64,000 nucleotides of DNA from UBA4416 sp044238845 (GCA_044238845.1 JBIICN010000017.1:6368-70367), one strand, 5' to 3'. Positions 9,791-18,732 are shown, counted from the stretch's first letter. Made by a program: numbers and translations. The notes: generated by a model not told the origin, from the letters alone.

Positions 9791-10852
9791 CTACTGAATT
9801 AACGAATCTATTAATGTTTTTAATTTTTGTTCTCTAATCAAAAAATGATAATCAACTTTTATTTTATGTCTCGCAGCTAACGATAATTTTTTCTTATCAT
9901 AATTAGCAGTTGACTTAAATAAACTAATTAAATCAGAAACATTTTTTTCTTTTAATATAAAGCCTGTATCTTTTATTATATCTGGGATGGCTGATACGCT
10001 ACTCCCAATTGGAATACAGCCACATAGCATTGCTTCGCACAAAGCATTAGGAAAACCTTCAAACATGGATAATTGAGCATAAAACTCATGCTTTTGAAAT
10101 TGTTTAATGAGTTCATCTTGTGTTATTTTTTTCATTAGTAACACATTTGAAGGGACTTTCATCGATAATGCCTCGTTATCGCAACCAATTATTGTGAAGG
10201 TAAATTCAGTAAGCTTATCCGCTATTTCAAAAATCAAATCTAGTCCTTTTCTTAAAAAAACAACTTTATTCTCAAAGCCAGCAGCAATAATTGCAACTGA
10301 ATTTGTATTTCGCATTTCATTCCCATATACCCATTGATCTGGATTAAAGCCGTAATTAATTTCTGTGTAAGGTGTTTTCAAGTTTTTACAAAAATAGGCT
10401 GCCCCTTGTTGTGGGTGAATTTCTTTATGATAAATATAATCTTGTAACATTAAAGATTTGTGAACAGGTGCAATATGGGTTGCCCATCTAAAAGAAAATT
10501 CAGTAAATTTTCCAAGAAGTTTTCTGTCAAAATTTCCATAATGAATAGAAGGAATTCCAGCACTCTCTGTGCCGGCTGTTATTAGTAAACAAGGTTTTTT
10601 AGTTAATTTGGAAAATATGCAAGGTAAGAATGATAAATAGCCAGGGAATTTACAAATGTAAATATCTGTTTTAAAGATATTGACTATAATTAATATAGCC
10701 TGTTTTATAAATAAAAATGGAGTTTGCCACTTTTTAGTTGTACTAAATACAAATACGTTAACATGATAATGTTTTTCTAAAAAGTCAAGATCTTTCTTTA
10801 CAAAAGTGAATAAACCTGAAGTTGTAAAAAAAATATGTTTCTTTTGATTCAT
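9791..10852 (-). CDS. Glycosyltransferase, GT4-like (GT-B fold)
   Basis: A 353-residue GT-B glycosyltransferase. The C-terminal half has the group 1 signature: a nucleotide-sugar site around FEGFPNALCEAMLCGCIPIGSS (about residues 265-285), whose E-x7-E-like arrangement binds the donor sugar. The N-terminus starts MNQKKHIFFTTSGLFTF with no export signal, so it is cytoplasmic or membrane-associated. It is transcribed opposite to the flippase and divergently from the next glycosyltransferase. Donor and acceptor are unknown. Confidence 0.82.
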   Translation of the reverse strand: MNQKKHIFFTTSGLFTFVKKDLDFLEKHYHVNVFVFSTTKKWQTPFLFIKQAILIIVNIFKTDIYICKFPGYLSFLPCIFSKLTKKPCLLITAGTESAGIPSIHYGNFDRKLLGKFTEFSFRWATHIAPVHKSLMLQDYIYHKEIHPQQGAAYFCKNLKTPYTEINYGFNPDQWVYGNEMRNTNSVAIIAAGFENKVVFLRKGLDLIFEIADKLTEFTFTIIGCDNEALSMKVPSNVLLMKKITQDELIKQFQKHEFYAQLSMFEGFPNALCEAMLCGCIPIGSSVSAIPDIIKDTGFILKEKNVSDLISLFKSTANYDKKKLSLAARHKIKVDYHFLIREQKLKTLIDSLIQ

Positions 10853-10961
10853 GAAAACAATAGTATTAATTTAGGTAATTCGTTTATTTTTGGTGTTGGC
10901 ACCATGTAAAAGTATCAAAAATACTACTTTTTTATTATCAATTATTTATCGTAATTAATAC

Positions 10962-10969
10962 TAAATTTG
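10962..10969 (+). promoter_or_regulatory. Promoter -7 box (TAAATTTG) overlapping a false TTG start
   Basis: TAAATTTG fits TAnnTTTG and lies 13 bases before the ATG at 10982. The in-frame TTG at 10967 is inside this box and would be untranscribed, which supports the ATG. A -33 TTG at normal spacing is not clear. Confidence 0.4.
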
Positions 10970-10981
10970 GATGATTTAATT

Positions 10982-12289
10982 ATGCAGTTAAAAAAAGTTC
11001 TCATTATTACCTATTACTGGCCACCAACGGGTGGAGCAGGAGTGCAGAGGTGGCTAAAGTTTACTAAATATTTTCGTGAATTTGGTTGGGAACCTGTTAT
11101 TTATACCCCTTCAAATCCTGATTTTCCAATTAATGATAACACTCTTTTAAAAGATATTCCTGATAACTTAACGGTATTAAAAACGGCTATTACTGAACCG
11201 TACGATATTTATCGGAAAATAATGCGTAAGAAAAAAACAGATGCCGTTAATCAAGGTTTTTTATCTGAAGGAAAAGAAAATAAGTTTTTACAATCTCTAA
11301 TGATTTGGGTGAGAGGTAATTTTTTTATACCAGATGCCCGTAAATTTTGGGTAAAACCCTCTATAAATTATTTATCAGATTATATTGAGAAAAATAAAAT
11401 TGATGCGATTATCAGCACTGGACCTCCACATAGCATGCATTTAATTGCTCTTGGGTTAAAGTCAAAACATCATTTACCTTGGATAGCTGATTTTAGAGAT
11501 CCGTGGACACAAATAGATTTTTATGACCAATTAAAACTTACTTCATTAGCGGATAAAAAACATAAAAAATTAGAAAGAAGTGTGCTTACTAACGCTAATA
11601 AAGTAGTAACCGTTAGTAAAAGTTGGGCAAAAGATTTACAGATTTTAGGAAACAGAACGGTAGATGTGATCACAAATGGTTTTGATGCAGATGATTTTTC
11701 ATCAAGTCATGCGGTTGAATTGTTGCCTGGTTTTTTGCTACATCATATTGGTGCATTAAATAAAGATAGAAATCCACATATTTTATGGAAAGTACTTGGA
11801 GATATTTGTCGACTAGATGCTAGTTTTAGAAATGATTTAAAATTAAAGTTTACAGGTAAAACAGACGCTGCTGTTTTTGAAAGTTTAAAATTAAATGGTA
11901 TACTAGATAACTCTGATAAAACGGATTATATGCCGCATTCTGAAGTTGTAAAATTATTAGTTAAATCACCCATATTATTATTGCTTTTAAATGATACTCC
12001 TAATGTTTTGGGTATAGTACCTGGAAAATTATTTGAATATATGGCTGCTCGTAGACCCATTTTTTCAATTGGAAATTTAGATGGAGATACAGCTTCAATT
12101 ATTAAGGAAACCGAATCGGGTACAATGGTTGATTTTAAAGATTATGATGGAACTAAAAATGCTATTTTGGATTTATATAAAAAATATAAATCTAATCAAC
12201 TTTCAATTGATTCCTCTTCAATAGATACTTACTCTAGGAAAAATTGCGCAAAAAGTTATGCAACTCTTTTAAATGAGATTTGTAAATAA
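10982..12289 (+). CDS. Glycosyltransferase family 4-like protein
   Basis: About 435 residues. The start at the ATG at 10982 gives MQLKKVLIITYYWPPTGGAG, the standard N-terminal beta strand and glycine loop of GT-B enzymes; VQRWLKF follows. The middle has IISTGPPHSMHLIAL and WIADFRDPWTQ, and the C-terminal donor domain has KLFEYMAARRPIFSIG. This combination is common in Bacteroidota exopolysaccharide or lipopolysaccharide clusters. It ends at a strong hairpin terminator. The sugar transferred cannot be told. Confidence 0.85.
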   Translation: MQLKKVLIITYYWPPTGGAGVQRWLKFTKYFREFGWEPVIYTPSNPDFPINDNTLLKDIPDNLTVLKTAITEPYDIYRKIMRKKKTDAVNQGFLSEGKENKFLQSLMIWVRGNFFIPDARKFWVKPSINYLSDYIEKNKIDAIISTGPPHSMHLIALGLKSKHHLPWIADFRDPWTQIDFYDQLKLTSLADKKHKKLERSVLTNANKVVTVSKSWAKDLQILGNRTVDVITNGFDADDFSSSHAVELLPGFLLHHIGALNKDRNPHILWKVLGDICRLDASFRNDLKLKFTGKTDAAVFESLKLNGILDNSDKTDYMPHSEVVKLLVKSPILLLLLNDTPNVLGIVPGKLFEYMAARRPIFSIGNLDGDTASIIKETESGTMVDFKDYDGTKNAILDLYKKYKSNQLSIDSSSIDTYSRKNCAKSYATLLNEICK

Positions 12290-12290
12290 T

Positions 12291-12320
12291 AAAGAGGTAG
12301 CGTAAACTACCTCTTTATTT
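12291..12320 (+). terminator. Rho-independent terminator, probably bidirectional
   Basis: A perfect 10-bp stem (AAAGAGGTAG at 12291-12300 pairing with CTACCTCTTT at 12307-12316) with a six-base loop lies directly after the stop of the glycosyltransferase gene and is followed by ATTTG and an AT-rich run. It sits between convergent genes, so it may serve both strands. Confidence 0.8.
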
Positions 12321-12339
12321 GTTAATTTTACCATATTAA

Positions 12340-12460
12340 TTAGTATTTAAAACCTAGCGCGAGTTTTAATTCGCTCAGATCGTCAAATCTGGTATTAAAT
12401 TTTCTAATTGACAAGAGGTTGTGTTGTAGGTGTATGCTTATGATACAACCTTTTTTAACA
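12340..12460 (-). other. Coding-like remnant or repeated element between convergent genes
   Basis: Read on the minus strand this stretch encodes a short open frame of about 39 codons ending KLALGFKY and a TAA at 12340-12342. It has no good start codon (only a TTG near 12460, just after the lipoprotein stop). The end resembles the last strand of an outer-membrane barrel, or a translated repeat element. The segment also holds small inverted repeats (AGCGCGAG/CGCTC; GTTGTA/TACAAC). I list it because it is not ordinary spacer, but I cannot tell relic from repeat. Confidence 0.25.
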
Positions 12461-12474
12461 ACCAAAAATTAACC

Positions 12475-13104
12475 TTAATTTACTTTTAATTTAAATCCAA
12501 CTTGTATGTCGGTTTCTCCTGGAGCGTATGAGCCATCTTTTACACTTGGTTGATGTTTAAGTTCAATTGATAAAGGTGATTTAGGCATCATCATACTTGG
12601 AGCTGTCCATAGCGTTGACAATCCAATACCTCTATTGTTTGCGTCTAAATCAAGATATTTAATATTCGTCATACTTCCACTCAAATAAGTGTTGTATGGT
12701 GTGCCTGTTGGCGCTATACTATTAAAAAAGAACATGTGGTCAGCTCCTTCTTCTTCTACCTCATTCGAAATGGTATCAGCAGGACTTTTTGTTTGATCTA
12801 ACAAAAGAATAGTTGCCTCGTAAACATGATTTGCAGTAATATTAATTACCGAATCAGATTGATTTGTACCTCCAAATGTCGCTGGATTTCCTCCTGGCCC
12901 ATCAAGGTCGCTAAATACATAGGTTGCATTGGTATGAGTCGTTGTGTCATGAAGTGTTATTTTCATGGTTGTAATTAACTCAGCTTCATTTACAGGAGGC
13001 GCTGGTTGTTGTGGTGTTGGGTCTTCTTTTTTGTCTTTTTTACAAGCTGTAAAAGTTGAGGCTAGCATTGCTAATAATGCAACGGTTGTGATGGTTGTTT
13101 TCAT
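12475..13104 (-). CDS. Outer-membrane or periplasmic lipoprotein partnered with the TonB receptor
   Basis: A 209-residue protein with a lipoprotein signal (MKTTITTVALLAMLASTFTAC, Cys21 in a TFTAC lipobox) followed by a charged and proline-rich linker, as in lipoproteins exported to the outer membrane. The rest is a beta-rich domain with several short DxDGPGGNP-like acidic turns and no motif I can name with certainty. It lies 34 bases downstream of the TonB receptor gene on the same strand. A lipoprotein next to a lone receptor commonly helps capture its ligand, but it is not a SusD homologue by length or sequence. Confidence 0.75.
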   Translation of the reverse strand: MKTTITTVALLAMLASTFTACKKDKKEDPTPQQPAPPVNEAELITTMKITLHDTTTHTNATYVFSDLDGPGGNPATFGGTNQSDSVINITANHVYEATILLLDQTKSPADTISNEVEEEGADHMFFFNSIAPTGTPYNTYLSGSMTNIKYLDLDANNRGIGLSTLWTAPSMMMPKSPLSIELKHQPSVKDGSYAPGETDIQVGFKLKVN

Positions 13105-13138
13105 TTTTTTTTTTGGTTGTTATGTTATTTTTGGTTAA

Positions 13139-15478
13139 TTATTTTTTGTCATAAATGGTTAATGGTACTTTAATTCTTATTGTAAAATTTTGCCCTTGGC
13201 TGTTGGCAAAATACCTGAACCTATCTAGGTAATCTCGGTATACTGCATTGAGTAAATTGTTAGCCGTTAAGCTTATTTGTAATTTTTGTCTTCCAAAAGC
13301 TATATCACTTCCAATTTCAGCAGTGAGTAATCCATACTCTTTTGGAGGTGGAGCAAAATCAGTATTTTGTGGAACGCGCCATTGCTTGGTAATAAATTGA
13401 TAACCTGCTTGTAGATAAACATCAGATATGTTTTTTGATAGATTCGTGTAGCCTTTAATATCCAAAGAATACCTGTCTGAAGGCATATAAACTAAGTAGT
13501 CATTAATGCTATAATTCCATGCTCTTAAAATCATGACTTTTGAAATTATTTGTAAATGATTAAATAATTGAGATTGTATTTTCGCATCTATTCCACTAAT
13601 TCTGGCATTAGCTTGTTGGTAGTTAAAAACAGGATACGCTCCTTTAATTGTTAATTCTGGTTGCGAGGCAGGATTCATGTAGATGAAATTTTCAAACTGA
13701 TTATGGTAGCCTGTAATTTCAAATGAGGTACTTTTTATTTTGTATAATCCAGTTAATGTTAGGTTATAAACTTGTTCTGTTTTTAAATTGGCATCACCTC
13801 GTTCAATAGAACCTACACCATGATGCACGCCGTTACTATATAATTCGTTAGGAGCTGGTGCTCTCCATGCCGAACCAATATTGATGAAAAAATTTAAATT
13901 GTTTTTTGGTTTTAAAATGGATCCAACATTCCATGAAATATTGTTAAAGTTTAAATCAGGTTTTACTAAATCATTTCCTATATAATAAAAGGATTGTAAA
14001 TGTTTTTGGTCATACCTAATGCCAGCTTCAAGTTCAATATGTTGTTTCACATATCTTTCGCTAGCAAAAATTCCCCAGGTGTTATTGATAAAGTTTGGTA
14101 CAAAAAATCTTCCTAAATAAACATTCTTTTGATTCATATAACTTCCACCAAATTGACCTCTAAACGATTTAATATTTAAATGTTCAATGACTAAATCTAT
14201 GGTTTGAGAGGTAATGCGATAATCTAACTCTGGTTTATTTAGAGCAGCTAACGCATTATTTAATGGAGGATGTTTGTCAAATTCTTTTCTGATATTATAT
14301 TGATAGGCATATTGCAAATTTGCTACCCATCTATTAGTGATGTGAAGATGAAATTTCCCTTTTGCAAGTTCATGTGAAATATCTTGATAAGGTCGTTCAA
14401 TAGCATATGAAAAAGTAGCTAAACTATCTTGGGGTTTTTGAGCATTAAATGCGTTTTTTAAATCGGTTAAATTACCGATGTGTGCTCCACTAAAAATGCC
14501 GATTTTTGTATTAAATTGTGAGTAATAGCCTTCAATACCCCAGTTTTTGCGATGATATCCAAGAGCATACGAAAAATTAAGTTCTTCAACGCCCGTATTT
14601 TTTAAGTAATAGGTTGGTGTTTTAGTAGTTCCTCCTTTTTTATAAGTGCCTTGAACCCTCCAATTAAAGCCTTTTATTTTATCAAAATATCCTTGCAAAA
14701 TTCCTGAGGCAACCCCAGTTTGCCCATTACTCATGCCCACTAAATTAACTTCTCCAGTAATAGCTGCTGTATCAGGCAAGTCATTAGGTTCCACTAAAAT
14801 AACTCCAGCCATGGCATCGCTGCCATAGCGAACTGCATTTGCACCTTTTATGACGGATAATTTTTGAGCAATAAATGGGTCTATCTCTGGAGCATGTTCA
14901 TTTCCCCACTGTTGCCCTTCTTGTCTGATACCATTATTTAGTATTAATACTCTATAACCTTGCATACCATGAATCATTGGTTTTGATATGGTGCTTCCTG
15001 TATTTAGTGTGGTTACACCGCTTATTAGTTTTAATGATTCTCCCAATGATTGACCGCGTGTTCCATCTAGTTCTTTCGAAGTTATTTCATCTACCGTTTG
15101 AGTTTTAATAATATCAGGTTGTTTATCCATGATATCAATTTGACTTAATTCAAAAGCGCTATGTGGTAATTTGATGGTAAGTTTAGTGTCTTTCGTGATA
15201 TTAACAGAAAGCAGTGTATCTCGACAACCTACATGCCTAATTATAAATTGATATTTACCTTCACAAAGATTAGTGAATTTAAAACTCCCATGTTCGTTGG
15301 TAATTTGAGTATGATTTGTTTCTTGTAAAATAACAAATGTGCCTTCCAATTCTTTACCATCGTCCAAATCAATTATTTTGCCGTTTAAAGAATATTGACA
15401 ATTGTTTTGCGCATGATAATGTAAACTCAGTATCAGTAAGGAAAATAAAAATATATGTACGCGGTAATACTTTTTCAT
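13139..15478 (-). CDS. TonB-dependent outer-membrane receptor
   Basis: A 779-residue receptor. After the signal peptide (MKKYYRVHIFLFSLLILSLHYHAQ) there is a CarboxypepD_reg-like domain (GKIIDLDDGKELEGTFVIL), then a plug domain (LKLISGVTTLNTGSTISKP, GMQGYRVLILNNGI, VIKGANAVRYGSDAMAGVI) and a beta-barrel of about 500 residues ending in an aromatic-rich strand. It has the length of siderophore, cobalamin or metal receptors (about 700-800) rather than SusC (over 950). Upstream lie yidD and a small His-containing exported protein, downstream a lipoprotein, all 34-44 bases apart. A metal or metal-chelate ligand is plausible but not shown. Confidence 0.92.
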   Translation of the reverse strand: MKKYYRVHIFLFSLLILSLHYHAQNNCQYSLNGKIIDLDDGKELEGTFVILQETNHTQITNEHGSFKFTNLCEGKYQFIIRHVGCRDTLLSVNITKDTKLTIKLPHSAFELSQIDIMDKQPDIIKTQTVDEITSKELDGTRGQSLGESLKLISGVTTLNTGSTISKPMIHGMQGYRVLILNNGIRQEGQQWGNEHAPEIDPFIAQKLSVIKGANAVRYGSDAMAGVILVEPNDLPDTAAITGEVNLVGMSNGQTGVASGILQGYFDKIKGFNWRVQGTYKKGGTTKTPTYYLKNTGVEELNFSYALGYHRKNWGIEGYYSQFNTKIGIFSGAHIGNLTDLKNAFNAQKPQDSLATFSYAIERPYQDISHELAKGKFHLHITNRWVANLQYAYQYNIRKEFDKHPPLNNALAALNKPELDYRITSQTIDLVIEHLNIKSFRGQFGGSYMNQKNVYLGRFFVPNFINNTWGIFASERYVKQHIELEAGIRYDQKHLQSFYYIGNDLVKPDLNFNNISWNVGSILKPKNNLNFFINIGSAWRAPAPNELYSNGVHHGVGSIERGDANLKTEQVYNLTLTGLYKIKSTSFEITGYHNQFENFIYMNPASQPELTIKGAYPVFNYQQANARISGIDAKIQSQLFNHLQIISKVMILRAWNYSINDYLVYMPSDRYSLDIKGYTNLSKNISDVYLQAGYQFITKQWRVPQNTDFAPPPKEYGLLTAEIGSDIAFGRQKLQISLTANNLLNAVYRDYLDRFRYFANSQGQNFTIRIKVPLTIYDKK

Positions 15479-15520
15479 TATTGAAGCAAAAATGTAAGTA
15501 TTTAAATATTGTAAAGAAGT

Positions 15521-15730
15521 TTATTTTACCGGATCGTAACCGCTTCCTCCCCAAGGATGACAACGAAATATTCGTTTTAATGCCATCCAGCTTCCTTTAA
15601 AAGCACCATATTTATTTACTGCATCTAAACCATATTGCGAACAAGATGGAGTAAAGCGACAGGATGGCTTTAGTAAGGGTGAAATTGCGTATTGATAAAA
15701 GCGAATAATCGCTAATGGTATAAACTTCAA
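15521..15730 (-). CDS. yidD: Membrane protein insertion efficiency factor YidD
   Basis: A 69-residue protein that carries almost the whole YidD signature: FYQYAISPL, then CRFTPSCSQYGLDAV, then FRCHPWGGSGYDP. YidD is a small membrane-associated protein that assists YidC in inserting inner-membrane proteins. The start is a TTG at 15730 (MKFIPLAIIRFYQY); no ATG is available. It lies between the small exported protein and the TonB receptor, about 42 bases from each, not next to rnpA/yidC as in many bacteria. Confidence 0.95.
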   Translation of the reverse strand: MKFIPLAIIRFYQYAISPLLKPSCRFTPSCSQYGLDAVNKYGAFKGSWMALKRIFRCHPWGGSGYDPVK

Positions 15731-15774
15731 GGTTGATTTTAATAGGTTAATAACTCATTTATTTAACAAATAAA

Positions 15775-16104
15775 TTAAGCCATTGGAGGACCTCTTAAAA
15801 AAGAAGTATTGTATTGAAGTTGTGGTATTGATTTTTGATGATAAAAGAAAGAGGTTTGTTTAGATTCCTTTAAAGGCAAGAAATTTAAAATGAATTTGAA
15901 AACAGTAAAATAGATAGGGGTGTCAAATTTTTCAAAATTACAATCCTGATTGTCTCCAAGCTCATCTAATGCTGTTTCAGATGTTGATTGAACAAATCCA
16001 TGATCATGACCTAAAAAATTATGTATATACACCTTTGGAACAGCTGCAAAAATAACAACTGATAATAAAGTGAATGATAAAAATATTTTAAGCTTTGTTT
16101 TCAA
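15775..16104 (-). CDS. Small exported protein of unknown function with His/Asp/Cys cluster
   Basis: 109 residues starting at a TTG (16104) with an N-terminal hydrophobic segment (MKTKLKIFLSFTLLSVVIFA). The region after it has HNFLGHDHG and, further on, DNQDCNFEKFD, which looks capable of binding a metal ion; the C-terminus ends LRGPPMA. Small proteins of this size and layout occur beside metal- or cofactor-type TonB receptors in Bacteroidota, which fits its position upstream of yidD and the receptor. Function is unknown. A promoter-like TATATTTG sits five bases upstream of the start. Confidence 0.65.
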   Translation of the reverse strand: MKTKLKIFLSFTLLSVVIFAAVPKVYIHNFLGHDHGFVQSTSETALDELGDNQDCNFEKFDTPIYFTVFKFILNFLPLKESKQTSFFYHQKSIPQLQYNTSFLRGPPMA

Positions 16105-16109
16105 CGAAT

Positions 16110-16117
16110 CAAATATA
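16110..16117 (-). promoter_or_regulatory. Promoter -7 box (TATATTTG on the minus strand)
   Basis: On the minus strand TATATTTG lies five bases before the TTG start of the 109-residue protein, with TTTTG 16 bases further upstream. This agrees with the TTG-N(16-21)-TAnnTTTG layout, and would start the receptor operon with nearly no leader. Confidence 0.45.
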
Positions 16118-16164
16118 CATAATTATATTAAGACAAAATTACATCAAAAAAGTTTAAATTTTAA

Positions 16165-17166
16165 CTAAAATTTTGGGCAACTCACTAAAACTCGTTTGTT
16201 TTTCTTTTTCTTTTTTGCAATTTCATATATTATTGATAATTCATGCGCACCCAAAGAATTTGATATTCCAAGTTTAGAAACCGTAATATCGTAACTATAT
16301 CCCACACGTAAATTATATTCAGATAAATCAAAACCAACTAAAATAGCCACAGATTCGCGACTTGGATATGTTGCAGAATATTTTTTAAATGGCAAACCTC
16401 TATACCACAAACCTACATTTAGTGGTAAATGATAGTAATACAAACCAATATCTAGTTGATCATATTTTTGTTGATGACGATAATTAAATGCAGGTGAAAA
16501 ATAACGTTTTAAATCTTTAGATTTTTGTTCAATAATAAAACGATAGCCACCATGTAAACTTAAACTTACTGGTAATGGAACTTTGTCGCCAATAAGACTG
16601 CTATTGGGTTGTGTTAAATGTTTGGCACTTAATCCAAGCCAATATTCTGTAGAGTTTAATAAAGCCCCAGCTGCAAAATCCATGTAGTTTAATTTCTCAT
16701 AATTTGAAGCATCTAATGATATACTTGATCCTGAATTTATTTGATCGTTAAATATTAAGCGATTAAAATCTAATCGTTTCATATTATAGTTTAGGTTTGC
16801 GCCTAGCCTAATTTCTGAAAATTTGCTAATTTTAAAATGATAGGCATAATTTAATCCAAATTGAGTATGAGTTAAGCCCGCTGTTCCTGATCTATCTTGC
16901 ATTAAAGTGATACCTAAACCACTATTTAAATCAGATAAATTATAATCATAACTAGCCATATAAGTTTGATATGCTTTACTAATGCCTGGCCATTGATTAC
17001 GATAATTTGCTACAAATCGATGTTCGTATGTAACACCAGTAAAGGCAGGATTTAAATACATAGGTGCTGCATAAAACTGTGTAAACTGAGGGTCTTGTGC
17101 TTTCAGTAAGACCGAAAACAAAAAAAGTATGGCAGTAAATCTATAATATGTAATTCTTGTTTTAAT
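16165..17166 (-). CDS. PorP/SprF-family type IX secretion outer-membrane protein
   Basis: A PorP/SprF-like outer-membrane beta-barrel: AQDPQFTQFYAAPMYLNPAFTG is the near-invariant start of the mature protein, and the remainder (about 310 residues) is alternating barrel strands such as FGLNYAYHFKISKFSEIRLGANL. These proteins pair with type B T9SS substrates and anchor or guide them at the surface. The usual initiators only offer a TTG at 17121, which would cut the signal peptide in half. Reading in frame to an ATT at 17166 gives a complete signal peptide (MKTRITYYRFTAILFLFS) two bases after the preceding stop, so I use ATT as start. This is an inference; translation coupled to the upstream gene could explain it. 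Confidence 0.85.
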   Translation of the reverse strand: MKTRITYYRFTAILFLFSVLLKAQDPQFTQFYAAPMYLNPAFTGVTYEHRFVANYRNQWPGISKAYQTYMASYDYNLSDLNSGLGITLMQDRSGTAGLTHTQFGLNYAYHFKISKFSEIRLGANLNYNMKRLDFNRLIFNDQINSGSSISLDASNYEKLNYMDFAAGALLNSTEYWLGLSAKHLTQPNSSLIGDKVPLPVSLSLHGGYRFIIEQKSKDLKRYFSPAFNYRHQQKYDQLDIGLYYYHLPLNVGLWYRGLPFKKYSATYPSRESVAILVGFDLSEYNLRVGYSYDITVSKLGISNSLGAHELSIIYEIAKKKKKNKRVLVSCPKF

Positions 17167-17168
17167 AA

Positions 17169-18731
17169 TTAAGGCTTTTTAGTTAAATTTAATATTAATT
17201 CTTGTTCTACAATTTCACTTGCTATTGGTTCGATGTCTATTATTATTGTTTGAAATCCATCTTCTTCAACAATTGCTTTGTAAGATTTTACAGGATTCAT
17301 AACCATAATGAACTTTCCGGTTTTTGAACTCGCGTTATATATTCCAGAGACCTGTTTACTTTCAATATCAATTAAAGTGATTTTTGCTTTGTTAATTTCG
17401 CTGCCAAATAATACTTTCCCTTGTTTTACTTTTAAATCATTATCTCCAAAGCGAGTATCAATCATATAGATATCCGAACCTCCATACGTTTCTTCTTTTA
17501 CCGACGAGTAATATCCATGGGTTCCATTTGCATTCAAAACAAAAAAGATATCATTATTTACCGTATTAACAGGATATCCTAAATTTTCAGGAGCCGAGAA
17601 AGTGAAATTATCTGGATTTAAATTTGATTTAAAAACATCATATTCTCCCATGGTATTATGTCCTTTTGAGCTAAAATATAATGTTGTTCCATCTGGATGT
17701 AAGAATGGGGAATCCTCATCTTTATCTGTATTAATTATTGGACCAACATTCATTGGCATCGACCACCTTCCGTTTGGTAGTTTTTTAATACGATAAATAT
17801 CTTTACCTCCTAAGCCACCTGGTTTGTTACTGCTAAAATAAATAACGCTAGTGTCAGTACTAAAACATGCGCTCGTTTCAATAAAAGGGGTGTTAATCTC
17901 GGTTCCTAATTTCAAAGGATTTGTCCAACCTGAATAATCGGTTCGGGTTAAATATAAATCACCAGTTAATAAATCATTCGAGGTGCGGTAAATCATCATT
18001 TGGTTTCCGTCAAAACTTAATGCCACACAAGCATCATGTGTATTTGTATTGATAGGAGTACCTAAATTTTTCGGTGTTCCCCATTTTCCGTCTTCTGTTT
18101 TTTGAGACACATAAACATCTTCGTAAAAATTACCATAGGCATCTTTTAAATTCCCAGTGCTTCCTTCGCGGCGCGATGTAAAATACATCACACTTTCGTC
18201 TGGCGTAATTAATGGCACGTACTCTGCATAAACGGAGTTTATATTACTGCCTACGTTTTTAATGATTGAACGATGAGGAAGACTTGTTAATTGTTTTGCG
18301 TTATTACTGCATGCAATATGGTAATTTATTTCTTCATCGGTTATGCTTCTGCGTTTTAATGGTATACTTTTGTAATTATTATAATACGATATAGCTTGAT
18401 CGAAATTGTTTTTTAAGTGATTTGTTTTTCCAAAATAAAATTGCACTTCTGGTATTTTACTTGAGGATATGCGTGTTAAATGTAATAATGATGAATCTGG
18501 TGATTGATATAATTTAATTCGACATATAGCTGAGTTCAGGTTCGCAGTTTCGTTAGTTATGTCAATAGTGAGTACTTTTCGATAAGCATCGATAGCCTTT
18601 AAATAATCTTCTGTTTCAAAAAATAAATTCGCCACTTTTAACTCTTTTGACAATAATTTTGAACTTACTTTTGTTTGTCCTTGAGCATGAAGGGCAAATA
18701 AAATAATAAATATATATATACAATATTTCAT
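17169..18731 (-). CDS. TPR and PD40 (WD40-like) propeller protein of the T9SS type
   Basis: 520 residues. A signal peptide (MKYCIYIFIILFALHAQG) is followed by tetratricopeptide helices (about 30-150, e.g. ATDYLKAIDAYRKVL-like), then several PD40 propeller blades between about 170 and 420, recognisable by SPDESVMYFTSRREG-like, ACFSTDTSVIYFSSNKPGG, SPFLHPDGTTLYFSSKG and NGTHGYYSS, then a carboxypeptidase-regulatory-like strand domain. T9SS protein PorE has the same order plus an OmpA-type peptidoglycan-binding domain; that last domain is absent here. It lies between the adhesin and the PorP-like gene with 1-2 base gaps, one operon. Confidence 0.85.
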   Translation of the reverse strand: MKYCIYIFIILFALHAQGQTKVSSKLLSKELKVANLFFETEDYLKAIDAYRKVLTIDITNETANLNSAICRIKLYQSPDSSLLHLTRISSSKIPEVQFYFGKTNHLKNNFDQAISYYNNYKSIPLKRRSITDEEINYHIACSNNAKQLTSLPHRSIIKNVGSNINSVYAEYVPLITPDESVMYFTSRREGSTGNLKDAYGNFYEDVYVSQKTEDGKWGTPKNLGTPINTNTHDACVALSFDGNQMMIYRTSNDLLTGDLYLTRTDYSGWTNPLKLGTEINTPFIETSACFSTDTSVIYFSSNKPGGLGGKDIYRIKKLPNGRWSMPMNVGPIINTDKDEDSPFLHPDGTTLYFSSKGHNTMGEYDVFKSNLNPDNFTFSAPENLGYPVNTVNNDIFFVLNANGTHGYYSSVKEETYGGSDIYMIDTRFGDNDLKVKQGKVLFGSEINKAKITLIDIESKQVSGIYNASSKTGKFIMVMNPVKSYKAIVEEDGFQTIIIDIEPIASEIVEQELILNLTKKP

Positions 18732-18732
18732 C

